Source of the DNA: Dehalobacter sp. DCM
GTDB lineage: Bacteria; Bacillota; Desulfitobacteriia; Desulfitobacteriales; Syntrophobotulaceae
NCBI RefSeq assembly: GCF_024972775.1
Contig: NZ_CP092282.1
Coordinates: 537,501 to 601,500 of the forward strand
Direction: 5' to 3'
DNA length: 64,000 nt
The notes below the pieces were generated by a model that made no database searches, was not told the DNA's origin, and worked only from the letters and a program-made list of their open reading frames with translations. Positions 34,938 through 43,905 of the stretch are shown piece after piece (position 1 is the stretch's first letter; the number at the start of each line of letters is the position of its first letter). The translations under genes were made by a program, and so were the position numbers.

Positions 34938-35070
34938 AGTAAAAGCTTTTCTCAGAGAAGTCGTCAATAATAACTTTATATTATTTGTGTGCACCTTTTA
35001 GCGCTATATGATACAGTTTAGCGTAAATCGAATAGCGCCAAATTGTATCAAAATCTTAGTCTATAGACAT
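34938..35070 (+). other. Non-coding segment with an imperfect inverted repeat
   Basis: GATACAGTTTAGCG (35010-35023) and GCGCCAAATTGTATC (35035-35049) form an imperfect hairpin. Nothing else is recognisable; the segment leads into the IS1182 end relic. Confidence 0.4.
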
Positions 35071-35153
35071 AATTCGTCTAAAAACCCGCTATTCATGTGG
35101 GTTTGCGGTTTTTTAAAACAGGAAATTCCTGTTTTCTTGTTTATCTGGTAAAA
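35071..35153 (-). mobile_element. Degenerate solo IS1182 left end
   Basis: AATTCGTCTAAAAACCCGCT to the GTTTATCTGG segment matches the first 83 bases of the IS1182 element with several substitutions (TTCATGTGGG for ACCATGCGGG). The transposase is absent. The divergence shows this is an older copy than the two intact ones. Confidence 0.8.
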
Positions 35154-35159
35154 TGTACC

Positions 35160-35275
35160 CAATAAAATGGACAGCTAGAGTTTTCAAAACCCTTTATTTT
35201 AAACAGGCCGAGTTTTGAAAAACCCTTCATTTTGGACAGATGGATTTTTAAAACCCTTAGCCTTGGACAAATAAC
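35160..35275 (+). repeat. Three to four 33-nt repeats, probable IS terminal repeats
   Basis: Units of the type 'TTTTxAAAACCCTTxxTTTxGGACAG' recur with a period of about 33 nt (35178, 35211, 35244), and a partial unit (CAATAAAATGGACAG) stands in front. Such arrays are typical transposase-binding ends. They lie just upstream of a truncated transposase orfA. Confidence 0.6.
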
Positions 35276-35337
35276 GGTTTTGATTCCAATTCAGACAGGT
35301 ATTACAATAAAACTGAACTGAATTGGAGGAACACTGG

Positions 35338-35568
35338 ATGGCTAACAAGAAATTTACTGAAGAAGAAATGAATCATCTCCGAGCAAGTCCTTATGTTTTA
35401 GATGTAAGTCCCAGCATTGTGCATTTTTCAGTTAAATTCAAAGAATTGTTTTGGAATTCAATACAAGAAAGGAAAGAGCCACGAGATATTGTAATTGAAC
35501 TCGGCATTGATCCAGATATTCTTGGCGAATATCGTGTAAATGGATTGAAGAGCAGCCCTTCCCACTAA
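35338..35568 (+). pseudogene. Truncated IS orfA-type helix-turn-helix protein
   Basis: The 76-residue frame starts at the ATG at 35338 with GGAGG upstream. It matches the N-terminal helix-turn-helix of transposase OrfA-type proteins (KFTEEEMNHLRASPYVLDVSPSIVHFS, then PRDIVIELGIDPDILGEYRVNGLK). It then runs into unrelated sequence (SSPSH, stop), where a group II intron fragment begins. The protein is cut short and its partner is missing. Confidence 0.65.
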
Positions 35569-35572
35569 AAAA

Positions 35573-35927
35573 ATGGTACTATGGCTTCTGCTGACATCTC
35601 GCAATTCGTTGTTACTACGCGCCCTTTCGAATAGGTCTACTTGTCCGCGTTTGCGAGATATCCCCGGGTACTCACACATTCTTTCTCCTCATCTACCTGC
35701 CTCATTTACTGCAAATGATTCCGTGTAGTTTTTGGGGTTTGACTTGATCTGGAGCCTTGCCCTCATTTGCAGCCTGATGAGATTTCTGTTCGTCAGGCCG
35801 AAGATTTGCTTTCACCTTTCTCCAGATTCCACCTCACGATGGACACCCTTGGTGTTCAGCTATACTCTTCCCGCTACCGAGTGGGTTCGGGACTTTCACC
35901 CTTTAGAACGTGCGCTCACCGGGCGCA
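35573..35927 (-). mobile_element. Group II intron 5' fragment (ribozyme domains, no reverse transcriptase)
   Basis: Read on the minus strand, the segment starts GCGCCCGGTGAGCGCACG and continues with AGGGTGAAAGTCCCGAAC, AAGGGTGTCCATCGTGAGG, CAAATGAGGGCAAGG and CAGCAGAAGCCATAGTACC. These are the conserved 5' domain I blocks of bacterial group II introns up to the point where the maturase ORF normally begins. The maturase gene and the 3' domains are missing, so it cannot splice. A strong hairpin (35934-35969, GATAAAACAT stem) lies just upstream of its 5' end, as for introns that insert behind terminators. Confidence 0.75.
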
Positions 35928-36090
35928 AAGAAGGATAAAACATGTAGCGTGGCCGCTTTATGTTTTATCAATAATTACGTATTGATGAGTTTATCAAAAA
36001 TGAGAATGACAAGATTTACTTTACACTGTCCTGCAAGATTATATGAAAATGAAAAAGAGTTGTTTCATGAACGATCTTTTGAACTATTTT
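35928..36090 (+). other. Short non-coding stretch with hairpin
   Basis: The GATAAAACAT/ATGTTTTATC hairpin (35934-35969) may be a terminator for the minus-strand flavoprotein gene or the old intron target. Nothing else is recognised. Confidence 0.45.
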
Positions 36091-38142
36091 TTAATATCTT
36101 CCGATGTCTCTGGCAATTGTATAGGCCGTTGCGTTTGCTGCATTCACATTCATAGGCTCTACACAGTCTCCAATTTGGAAGTACAGCGGGGCACAGTTTC
36201 TCAGCGCATTGGCTTCATCCCGTAACGGGATCATTCCCAATGCATAGAGTACGGTATCGGCTTCGTACAACTTCTGGCTGCCGACTTCAAGACTCTCATC
36301 CATTTTTCCTGCCGTAATGACGGACTGTAAGATACCTCGTTTAATGGTTTCGGATAGGGGAGCGATAGAGAAATTATCCCCGACAAACTCGCCGATAACC
36401 CCTCGCTCATTGATTTCTGCCGCCTTGGTGGAGGTGATGATTTCAATGCCATATCGTTTTATTTCATTTTGAATGGCCATGGAATGAATGACATTTCCGG
36501 AAAAGTTTAAGCTGTTGGCCATTTCCATAATGGATACTTTTTTGCCCAGACCCGAGAGGTAGATGGCCAGTTCGATACCGGAAAGTCCGCCGCCGAGAAC
36601 CATGACTTTATCGCCGACTTCTTCCGCATGCATATAAGCATATTCCGCATCCAAAACGTTTTTTCCGTCAATCCCAGGAATCTTCGGTACGATTGGGCGA
36701 GCCCCAAATGCTGCAATAATGACATCCGGCTTGGTCTCTTCTGCCAGAGCAGGCGTAACGACTGTATTCATGCGCAGATCGATATTCTCCGCTGCTTTAA
36801 TCAATTCTGCTTGCTGATCGAGGTATTTCTGTAAATTCTGTTTAAACGGAACTTTTAGTTCACAGCGTAACGCGCCGCCAAGCAGATCGGTTTTTTCACA
36901 GAGAACGACTTCATGTCCGCGTTCGGCAGCTGTGAGTGCTGCCTGCATGCCTGCTACTCCGCCGCCTGCAATCAGAATTTTCTTTTTATGTTTCACAACC
37001 GGATCCGCATAGCGACTTTCTCTCTCAAACCAGATTTCCGGATTGATCGCACAATAGGTGGAAAGTTTCATAAACTGACCGGAGAAACATTCGAAGCAGC
37101 GGATACATTTGCGGATTTCTTTCTCACGTCCAGTTTGGGCCTTGAACGGTGTATCCGGATCAGCGATAAGCTGACGGCAGAGCATTACAACATCGGCTTT
37201 GCCCGAAGCAATAATCTCTTCCATCAATGCCGGTTCGGCGATTGCACCAACAGTCGCAATTTTTGAATACTTGACAGCCTTTTTAATCTCGGCCGCATAC
37301 TTGACATTCACGCCGTCTTCAAGAAACATACTTGGATGCGTGGTCGTAAATACTGTGGGGGCTTCATGGGCACCAACAGAGACATTAATCAGATCGTAAT
37401 GACCATCGAGCTGTTTGGCAATTTCAGCACCGTATTCGATGTCATAGCCGCCTTCAAAGACTTCTGTACCGCTGACCCGTACGCAGATCGGGAATCCCTT
37501 ACCACATTTTTTCTTGATGTTAGCTGCTATCGCATTAACAAAGCGCGCCCGGTTTTCCATAGAGCCGCCCCATTGGTCTTTTCGGTTGTTTTCAGGTCCG
37601 AGGAACTGGTTAAATAACCATCCGTGACCAGCATGGAGGGTCACCATACCGTAGCCGCAGTGTTTGGCCATCTGGGCTGCATCGCCAAATTTTTCAATCG
37701 TATCAAGAATGACTTTTTCAGGCATTTCAGGGATGTCCATGCCCAGTCCGTTTGTCATCGCAAAAGCGCCATAGATATCATTGCCCAGACCCAGCTTGCT
37801 GAAATACGCATTGGCACCGGCGTGCTGAAGTTCAATATCAGCAACCGCGCCGTGCCGGCTGATAAGCTGAGCAAGACGAAAATGCGGTGCAATGGCATGC
37901 GGATCATCCAATCTGATGGTCGGACCTACTGCACCTCTGGCATTATCCGCCATGGCAGAACCGATACAGACCGTTGCCACGCCACCTTGTGCTTTTCTTT
38001 CAAAAAACGCAAAAAAATCATCACCCGGATGCATGTTTTCGGACGGATAATATTCCAATCCGATTGGGGCAGAAAAAATTCTGTTTCGAAACTGCGTATT
38101 ACCTAAGACAATAGGTGTGAAAAGATTCTCATATTTTTTCAT
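36091..38142 (-). CDS. NADH:flavin oxidoreductase / 2,4-dienoyl-CoA reductase-like Fe-S flavoprotein
   Basis: A 683-residue three-domain protein. Residues 1-340 form an old-yellow-enzyme FMN barrel (FTPIVLGNTQFRNRIFSAP, ELQHAGANAY, HAGHGWLFNQFLGPENNRKDQWGGS). A 4Fe-4S motif CIRCFECFSGQFMKLSTYC follows (about 345-363). The rest is a FAD/NAD(P) reductase with two dinucleotide motifs (ILIAGGGVAGMQAALTA about 391-407; VMVLGGGLSGIELAIYL about 520-536). This is the architecture of FadH-type dienoyl-CoA reductases, trimethylamine dehydrogenase and related anaerobic enone or aromatic-ring reductases. The HGW/N-rich active site supports an enone or ring substrate, but the substrate is not known. It is transcribed with the PucR-type gene upstream and lies opposite the molybdopterin enzyme gene. 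Confidence 0.9.
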   Translation of the reverse strand: MKKYENLFTPIVLGNTQFRNRIFSAPIGLEYYPSENMHPGDDFFAFFERKAQGGVATVCIGSAMADNARGAVGPTIRLDDPHAIAPHFRLAQLISRHGAVADIELQHAGANAYFSKLGLGNDIYGAFAMTNGLGMDIPEMPEKVILDTIEKFGDAAQMAKHCGYGMVTLHAGHGWLFNQFLGPENNRKDQWGGSMENRARFVNAIAANIKKKCGKGFPICVRVSGTEVFEGGYDIEYGAEIAKQLDGHYDLINVSVGAHEAPTVFTTTHPSMFLEDGVNVKYAAEIKKAVKYSKIATVGAIAEPALMEEIIASGKADVVMLCRQLIADPDTPFKAQTGREKEIRKCIRCFECFSGQFMKLSTYCAINPEIWFERESRYADPVVKHKKKILIAGGGVAGMQAALTAAERGHEVVLCEKTDLLGGALRCELKVPFKQNLQKYLDQQAELIKAAENIDLRMNTVVTPALAEETKPDVIIAAFGARPIVPKIPGIDGKNVLDAEYAYMHAEEVGDKVMVLGGGLSGIELAIYLSGLGKKVSIMEMANSLNFSGNVIHSMAIQNEIKRYGIEIITSTKAAEINERGVIGEFVGDNFSIAPLSETIKRGILQSVITAGKMDESLEVGSQKLYEADTVLYALGMIPLRDEANALRNCAPLYFQIGDCVEPMNVNAANATAYTIARDIGRY

Positions 38143-38370
38143 GTTTCCCTATGCGAAGACGATTACTTCGCGCCTCCTTATTTTTTTTTGTTGTAAGGCA
38201 ACTGAATTTATGTCGAGTCTTTGCTTCATAATAATTATAGCCATAAAATAAATGTCGTAATAACACAAATAAACGATACCCTTATAAGTATAACTTCTAA
38301 GATGTCTTTCATACGCATTGACAGCTAAGGTTCTTGTCAACAAAAAATCCAGACAATCAATTCGCGACCG
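38143..38370 (-). other. Intergenic region between flavoprotein and regulator genes
   Basis: About 230 bases without a credible gene. It must hold the promoter for the flavoprotein gene on the minus strand; no single clear promoter stood out. Confidence 0.4.
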
Positions 38371-39942
38371 TTATGGTGTTCTTTTCTCCGGCCGGCTGTT
38401 CATCAGCTTTTCATAATCCATAAATTTAAAGGTCAGCTGAAGATGAAATAGTGTATCGGGATCATTTAAATTGATGTTTGTCAGATTTTCAATTTTATTG
38501 AGCCTGTAAAGAAGGGTATTTCTGCTGATATACATTTGTTTCACTGTGGCCATTTGATTGTTTTGATGATTGATAAAGGTCCGGAGGGTTCGGAGAAGCG
38601 CACTTTGATGTTTGGCATCATACTCTTTCAGGATGGCGACAGATGGATGGTGATAGGACTGTATATTTTCATTTTGCTGACAGTAGTCCAGAAAATCATA
38701 GAGGGCGTAATGAGAATACGGGTAAATACAACATCCGGGTGCGACTAAGGAACCGAGTTTAATGGCCTGAAGGCTTTGCTGATAGAGTTTGGCAGTATCC
38801 AAGATATTGTGGGTGCTGTCGCTCAAGCCGCAGCACATATTCCATTCTCGGAGCAGAGCGATCAGCTGGGTCTCTTTTTCGCTGTCATACGGAAAATCGG
38901 TATACTTGCTGATTAAGGAAACGATACCTTTGTCATAAAGCAAACTGTTGCTAAATGGTAAAATCACGTTCAGTTGATCGCGGATTTTGGAAAGTTGTTC
39001 ATCCACGAGAAAGCGGGATTCGATTGGCTTGAGCGTTAAGACAAACAGAAACTTGTCAAATAAGCCCAGACTGAGGTTTCTGTTCTTCAACATTTGAAGG
39101 TTATCAATTTTGTTTTCCAACAAGTCGACAATGAGTTGAACATCCATCGTCCCGTTGTTGAAATTCACATAGCCATTTTTGCTCATCTCGATGGCAAGAT
39201 AAGGACATATTGCCTCGATTAGATCCAGCGTACCTTGGGTGATCGTATGGTCGTACTCATAAACCTGAATGATCCCAATCTCTTGATTGCCTTTAATAAT
39301 CACATTTGAAGCGACACGGTATTGCATCCCTTCCATATAAAATATGAAAGGGGTTTTATTGATGGCGCTGAGCTTCGCTTGTTCCTTAAGATAGTAGGAG
39401 GTATTGCCCTCCATTTCCAAATAGCCTTTGATCTCAGTATCAAGCCAATATTGTTCGTTGATGGCATGATTTTGGGAATGAGATAAAAGTTTAAGTCCTC
39501 TGGCAAAAACAGCAACAGGATTCATCAGGCAGGCTGCAATCGCATCGGTGAGACTTTGTAATCCGGCGTCATCCCTGATTAGAGTCAGCAGATGCTCAAA
39601 TACAACACGATAATTTAAGATAATGGTTTGGATTTCTGCTGACAACGTTTTTGGATCCCAGGGACTTTCAAGGACTTGTACAGACTGGTTGTTTAACATG
39701 CGACCGGTGTAATACCAAACGTTATTCTGGAAAAATAAAAGACTTGCCGGCATCATATCGGCTAAAGCAGTTAAAAGATCAGGTCGTAGCAGGATGTATA
39801 ATAGTTTATCATTATAAGCCCGAAGAGGTGCATCGAGTAAAACAACGCCTTGGATATCACATAGATCTGCAGGAAACAAGGCGTTGTTACCCATCGTATG
39901 ATGGTCGAGTTTATCCAAGATCATTGGAAATGTAATTTTCAT
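38371..39942 (-). CDS. PucR-family transcriptional regulator
   Basis: The 523-residue protein has the PucR layout: a long N-terminal sensor part, a GGDEF-like central region (about 320-430) and the C-terminal helix-turn-helix of the family (LLRTLRTFINHQNNQMATVKQMYISRNTLLYRLNKIENLTNINL, about 455-505). PucR-type proteins typically activate catabolic genes for purines or other aromatic and nitrogen compounds. I start it at the ATG at 39942 with AGGTGA upstream; a longer frame to 40014 lacks a ribosome site. Its neighbours, a flavoprotein and a divergent molybdopterin enzyme, are its probable targets. Confidence 0.88.
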   Translation of the reverse strand: MKITFPMILDKLDHHTMGNNALFPADLCDIQGVVLLDAPLRAYNDKLLYILLRPDLLTALADMMPASLLFFQNNVWYYTGRMLNNQSVQVLESPWDPKTLSAEIQTIILNYRVVFEHLLTLIRDDAGLQSLTDAIAACLMNPVAVFARGLKLLSHSQNHAINEQYWLDTEIKGYLEMEGNTSYYLKEQAKLSAINKTPFIFYMEGMQYRVASNVIIKGNQEIGIIQVYEYDHTITQGTLDLIEAICPYLAIEMSKNGYVNFNNGTMDVQLIVDLLENKIDNLQMLKNRNLSLGLFDKFLFVLTLKPIESRFLVDEQLSKIRDQLNVILPFSNSLLYDKGIVSLISKYTDFPYDSEKETQLIALLREWNMCCGLSDSTHNILDTAKLYQQSLQAIKLGSLVAPGCCIYPYSHYALYDFLDYCQQNENIQSYHHPSVAILKEYDAKHQSALLRTLRTFINHQNNQMATVKQMYISRNTLLYRLNKIENLTNINLNDPDTLFHLQLTFKFMDYEKLMNSRPEKRTP

Positions 39943-40200
39943 TATATCACCTGACCGTCTATTTATTGTTTCTGGGACATAGTATGTATCGTTATTATAC
40001 ACCCGTCTGTGCACGTTGGTTTCATAACCTGAAAAGCCTATTATATCTACATTTTAGTACAAAATGTTCAAATTATCAATGCGAATTTTAGGCGAAGTGT
40101 GAATCGTCTTTATCCCTTTATTCCATTAAAATATAATTTACAAAAATCTATATTACTCTGTAATTTCTTATTTTTTCAAATCAAATTAGGAGGGGAAAAA
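39943..40200. promoter_or_regulatory. Divergent control region, PucR / molybdopterin enzyme
   Basis: About 260 bases separating the divergent regulator and molybdopterin enzyme genes. AT-rich promoter-like words occur on both strands, but no defined operator could be fixed by eye. Confidence 0.4.
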
Positions 40201-42432
40201 ATGTCTGAAGAGAGAGCGATTTCGTGTCGATGTCATCTCTGTGGTTCAAGCCATTGCGGCGTCAGCGTTTATGAGAAGGACGGACAAATCACCAAGGTCT
40301 TGCCGGATCCTTTGTGGCCCGGTTCTGCAGCATACTGCGCCAGGTTGAACAACCAAGGCAAAGCGGCTATCGAGTACCATTACCATCCGGATCGTCTGAA
40401 CTTTCCGATGAAAAGGATCGGTGAAAGAGGAGAGGGTAAGTGGGAGATTATCTCCTGGGATCAAGCCTTGGATGAGGTCGCAGCGAAGCTTCTGGAAATC
40501 AGAGATAAATACGGTGCGGAAGCAGTCGGCGGTATTACCGGCACAGCCCACTATCCGGACTATACTTGGCCGAAGACCCGATTCCTTAATCTGTTTGGCA
40601 GCCCTAACAATTTAGGGAACGAACAGATTTGTCACGGACCCCAGACGAAAGCGTATGAAACCACACTGGGATGGGCCGGTCAGCTCTATATGGTTCCGGG
40701 TCTCACCAAATGTATCGTCCTTAACTCTAACCAGAGAGAATCAGCCCCACCCACATTTGCAGGGGTTGAGGCCATCAAGGCCGGCGGAGCGAAAGTCATC
40801 TCCATTAACCCCCGCTTCAGTGATGTATCACGGCTGTCTGACGAGTATCTCATGCTCAGACCGGGCACCGACGGTGCACTCTATTTAGCCTGGTTAAATG
40901 TTATTATCAATGAAGAACTCTATGACAAGGAATTTGTGGAGAAATGGGTCGTCGGATTCGAAGAACTGAAAGAATTCGTTCAAGCCTGGACACCTGAGAA
41001 AGCGGCTGAAATCACCTGGCTGACGGCGGATAAGATCAGAGAAAGCGCCAGGATTTATGCGACGAATAAACCGGCGCGCATTATTGCGATGCAATCGTAT
41101 GACGGCCAGGCACCCAACGGCTTCAGAACATTAAGAGCCGTAGCTATGCTGGAAGCCATCACCGGCAATGTGGATGAGTCCTGTTTCATCCTGGGGCCAT
41201 ACTCCAATGATAAATTGGTTGATGATTACGAGATGGAACTCAATGAACTTTTGCCCGAGTCTCAGAAGAAGAAACAGGTCGGGGGGGATCGTTTCAAGGT
41301 TCTGGGATATGTCGGCTGGGATATGCTTGGCGAATACCAGAAGAAACGGTTTAACACCAAAATGTACGCCTACTGGTCAAATCAGGGTCATGCGCCGATG
41401 GTTTGGCGTCAGATCCTGACGGAAAAGCCTTATCCGATCAAAGCCCTTACCTTGACCGGATGCGGTGCTCTGACTAAATTTTCAAACCCTAAGTTAATTT
41501 ACGAAGCCTTTAAGAAACTGGATCTTCTTGTTGTTGCCGACTTCTTCCCCAATGCGAATACCTCATTGGCCGACTACGTCTTCCCTATGTCAGACTGGAT
41601 GGAGAGAATGTGTCTGGAAACCTCCATTGCCCATCTGATGGGACTTCTTTCCGGCGGTTTGAACGCGGTGGAACCGATGTATGAACGCCGCAGTGACTAT
41701 GATTTCTGGCGTGGTCTGGCCGTTCGGTGCGGACAGGAAGAACACTGGCCGCAGAAGACACTGGAAGAGGTTTATGACTACCGGTTATCGCGCCAGGGAA
41801 TGACCTTCAGACAGTTTGTGGATGAAAAACTGATGGACAGCGGTGAGTTGGAGTTCCATAAATATGAGCAAATCAATCCAAAGACAGGCGAACAATTTGG
41901 CTTCGCCACACCATCCGGCAAAGTGGAATTCAAATCAAGCCTGCTGGAGAAAATGGGATACGATTCGTTAACACACTATGAAGAGCCAAACTTCAGCCCT
42001 ATCAGCACACCGGACTACGCTAAGAAATATCCGTATATCCTGATTACAGGCGCCAGAGTTCAACCCTTCTACCATTCTGAGCACCGTCAGATTCCATCCC
42101 TGCGTAAAATGCGTCCCGATCCGATCGTCGAAATGAATCCGATCCTGGCTCAGAGCTTAGAACCGCCCATTGCCGACGGCGACTGGGCCTATATCGAAAC
42201 ACATCTGGGACGGATTAAAATGAAAGCCAAACTGACCACGGCACTTAACCCGAATGTAGTTTCCGCCGATCATAACTGGTGGTTCCCGGAAAAAGATGCT
42301 AATGAGCCATCCTTGTACGGCGTATGGGAATCCAATATCAACGTCTGTCTCGATGATGATCCCGATATCTGCGGACCGGAACTGGGACAATATACGAATA
42401 AAAACGCCATGTGCAACATCTATAAAGCATAA
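40201..42432 (+). CDS. Cytoplasmic molybdopterin-dependent oxidoreductase (DMSO reductase family)
   Basis: A 743-residue molybdenum or tungsten bis-MGD enzyme. The start is the ATG at 40201, right behind AGGAGGGG. There is no Tat signal, so it works in the cytoplasm. The N-terminal cysteines read CRCHLCGSSHCGVSV with a later YCARLNNQG, a variant of the usual CxxCxxxC...C cluster motif. The likely metal ligand is the cysteine in GNEQICHGPQTKAYE (about residue 144), which argues for the formate-dehydrogenase/acetylene-hydratase-like branch. The C-terminal MGD-binding domain is present (PYILITGARVQPFYHSEHRQ and GDWAYIETHLGRI). No small Fe-S subunit or chaperone gene is adjacent. Together with the neighbouring flavoprotein and PucR regulator, a role in anaerobic breakdown of an aromatic or unsaturated compound is likely; the substrate is unknown. 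Confidence 0.9.
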   Translation: MSEERAISCRCHLCGSSHCGVSVYEKDGQITKVLPDPLWPGSAAYCARLNNQGKAAIEYHYHPDRLNFPMKRIGERGEGKWEIISWDQALDEVAAKLLEIRDKYGAEAVGGITGTAHYPDYTWPKTRFLNLFGSPNNLGNEQICHGPQTKAYETTLGWAGQLYMVPGLTKCIVLNSNQRESAPPTFAGVEAIKAGGAKVISINPRFSDVSRLSDEYLMLRPGTDGALYLAWLNVIINEELYDKEFVEKWVVGFEELKEFVQAWTPEKAAEITWLTADKIRESARIYATNKPARIIAMQSYDGQAPNGFRTLRAVAMLEAITGNVDESCFILGPYSNDKLVDDYEMELNELLPESQKKKQVGGDRFKVLGYVGWDMLGEYQKKRFNTKMYAYWSNQGHAPMVWRQILTEKPYPIKALTLTGCGALTKFSNPKLIYEAFKKLDLLVVADFFPNANTSLADYVFPMSDWMERMCLETSIAHLMGLLSGGLNAVEPMYERRSDYDFWRGLAVRCGQEEHWPQKTLEEVYDYRLSRQGMTFRQFVDEKLMDSGELEFHKYEQINPKTGEQFGFATPSGKVEFKSSLLEKMGYDSLTHYEEPNFSPISTPDYAKKYPYILITGARVQPFYHSEHRQIPSLRKMRPDPIVEMNPILAQSLEPPIADGDWAYIETHLGRIKMKAKLTTALNPNVVSADHNWWFPEKDANEPSLYGVWESNINVCLDDDPDICGPELGQYTNKNAMCNIYKA

Positions 42433-42458
42433 GACAGAGCACTTCCGACCATAATGAC

Positions 42459-42489
42459 GGGGAAGGCTGTATTAACCTCAGCCTTCCCT
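42459..42489 (+). terminator. Terminator-like hairpin
   Basis: GGGAAGGCTG pairs with CAGCCTTCCC at 27-31 bases after the molybdopterin enzyme stop. The T-run behind it is weak (TATTAATATCATCTTT). Confidence 0.65.
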
Positions 42490-42712
42490 ATTAATATCAT
42501 CTTTGGTATCATCTATATATACTTTAATAATTTAAGAACGGTATGTTACAAACAAACATGGGTTTATCTGCATTGCGTTGTGGTTTTGTTATGAAAAATA
42601 TCCAAGGAAAATAGTTATAAGTGCAGGACTATCTCGACGATTAACCTCTAATCGAACTGCGGCAAAGTCGGATCCGATTTGGCGTGCACTTATTGCTGGA
42701 AAAGAGGCAGAT

Positions 42713-43855
42713 ATGTTAAAAGGAATACAATTGGAAAACTTCAAAGCTCATAAGAATACCCGTCTGGAATTTTCCAAATTCAATGTACTTACGGGTTATA
42801 ATTCAGCCGGTAAGACGTCGGTGCTTCAGTCTCTTGTTTTTCTGAAACAGAGTTTGAGTCGGAAAGAAATTGTTTATAATGATTATCTTTTAAAGTTAGG
42901 CGATTTCCGAGAAATCGTTCAAACTCATGACACCAGCCTTCCTGTTGGGATCAACGTGATCCTGCAGGAGGAAACCGATATGCTGGGTTACAATGTTAAA
43001 TTGACCGAGGATGGGACCGCAGAAGACTTCTTTGTCAACGGGGACAGAGCATGGTGGTGGGACAGCAAGGCACCGCATGTGATGGAGCCTTCCGGACGCC
43101 TGTTCCTGCAGCAAGCCGCCAGCGGTTTTGGGGGCGGTGAGTATTCGAATTTTGAGCCTGCATATCGGCAAACGGTCGGTGCTTATCAGAAAAAGGTTGC
43201 CGAATGGTTCGAGAATATGCTTTATCTGTCGTCCAACAGGGGCTTTACGAAGTACAGCTATCCGCTGCTTGCCGGATCGCCCTCCCCGGATGAAGTGGCC
43301 AAAAGGGCCGGCGACCCGTCGCTCTTGGAAGAGTGGCTCTCAAACCTTATCTTATATCGGATCAACGAAGCAAAGCGGTATCCGGCGATGAGAAAACAAC
43401 TCGACCTTATGACAGAAAGGCTGTCCAGGCTTGGTGTCAATATTAATCCATACGTCATGGGGGGGCCCAGTGTGGTTATTGATCTGACGGAGAATGATAT
43501 GTGGATCAGTGCGGTCAACTCCGGCTATGGCATCAATCAGTTAGTCTCTTCCATTACACTGGGCACGCTCTTGCCTGCAGGAACTTTGGTCATGATCGAA
43601 GAACCTGAAATCCATTTGCATCCGGCCATGCAGCGGATCGTCTGCGAAATATTTGCCGACATCGCTAACGAAGGCAAACAGGTCATGATCACGTCGCACT
43701 CCGATCATTTTCTGCAGACGCTGAGAAAGCTGGTACTCAAAGGCAGTCTGGCGGAAGACGACGTTAAAGTCTATCATTTCGCTAAAGACGGCAGGGAAAC
43801 GAAACCTAGAGAAATAGGAATAACCCAAGAGGATGCTTTAAGAGAGATATTTTAA
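42713..43855 (+). CDS. OLD/DUF3696-like AAA ATPase
   Basis: The 380-residue protein is a compact SMC/RecF-like ATPase. Walker A is GYNSAGKT (about 28-35), the signature-like region is NSGYGINQLVSSITLG, Walker B is VMIEEPEIHLHP with the catalytic glutamate and the H-loop is MITSHSDHF. It lacks a coiled-coil arm and any Toprim domain, so it is not a complete OLD nuclease. I start it at the ATG at 42713 because the family opens with MLKGIQLENFKAHKNTRLEF; the longer frame to 42578 has no ribosome site. The next gene is 50 bases downstream and probably cotranscribed. ATPases of this class often work in defence or DNA repair pairs. Confidence 0.82.
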   Translation: MLKGIQLENFKAHKNTRLEFSKFNVLTGYNSAGKTSVLQSLVFLKQSLSRKEIVYNDYLLKLGDFREIVQTHDTSLPVGINVILQEETDMLGYNVKLTEDGTAEDFFVNGDRAWWWDSKAPHVMEPSGRLFLQQAASGFGGGEYSNFEPAYRQTVGAYQKKVAEWFENMLYLSSNRGFTKYSYPLLAGSPSPDEVAKRAGDPSLLEEWLSNLILYRINEAKRYPAMRKQLDLMTERLSRLGVNINPYVMGGPSVVIDLTENDMWISAVNSGYGINQLVSSITLGTLLPAGTLVMIEEPEIHLHPAMQRIVCEIFADIANEGKQVMITSHSDHFLQTLRKLVLKGSLAEDDVKVYHFAKDGRETKPREIGITQEDALREIF

Positions 43856-43905
43856 TCGGATTAGTCTAAACGATATATTACTAAACGCGGGCATGAGGTG
43901 ATAAT

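Noticed and set aside
35732-36225. Overlapping plus-strand frames of 60-81 codons
   Set aside because: They lie in the group II intron fragment and the end of the antisense flavoprotein gene; no ribosome site or family.
37199-38106. Frames of 66-160 codons opposite the flavoprotein gene
   Set aside because: Antisense shadows of a well-supported 683-residue protein.
42578-42712. Upstream in-frame extension of the OLD-like ATPase
   Set aside because: The added 45 residues have no ribosome site and the family normally begins at the MLKGIQLENF segment.
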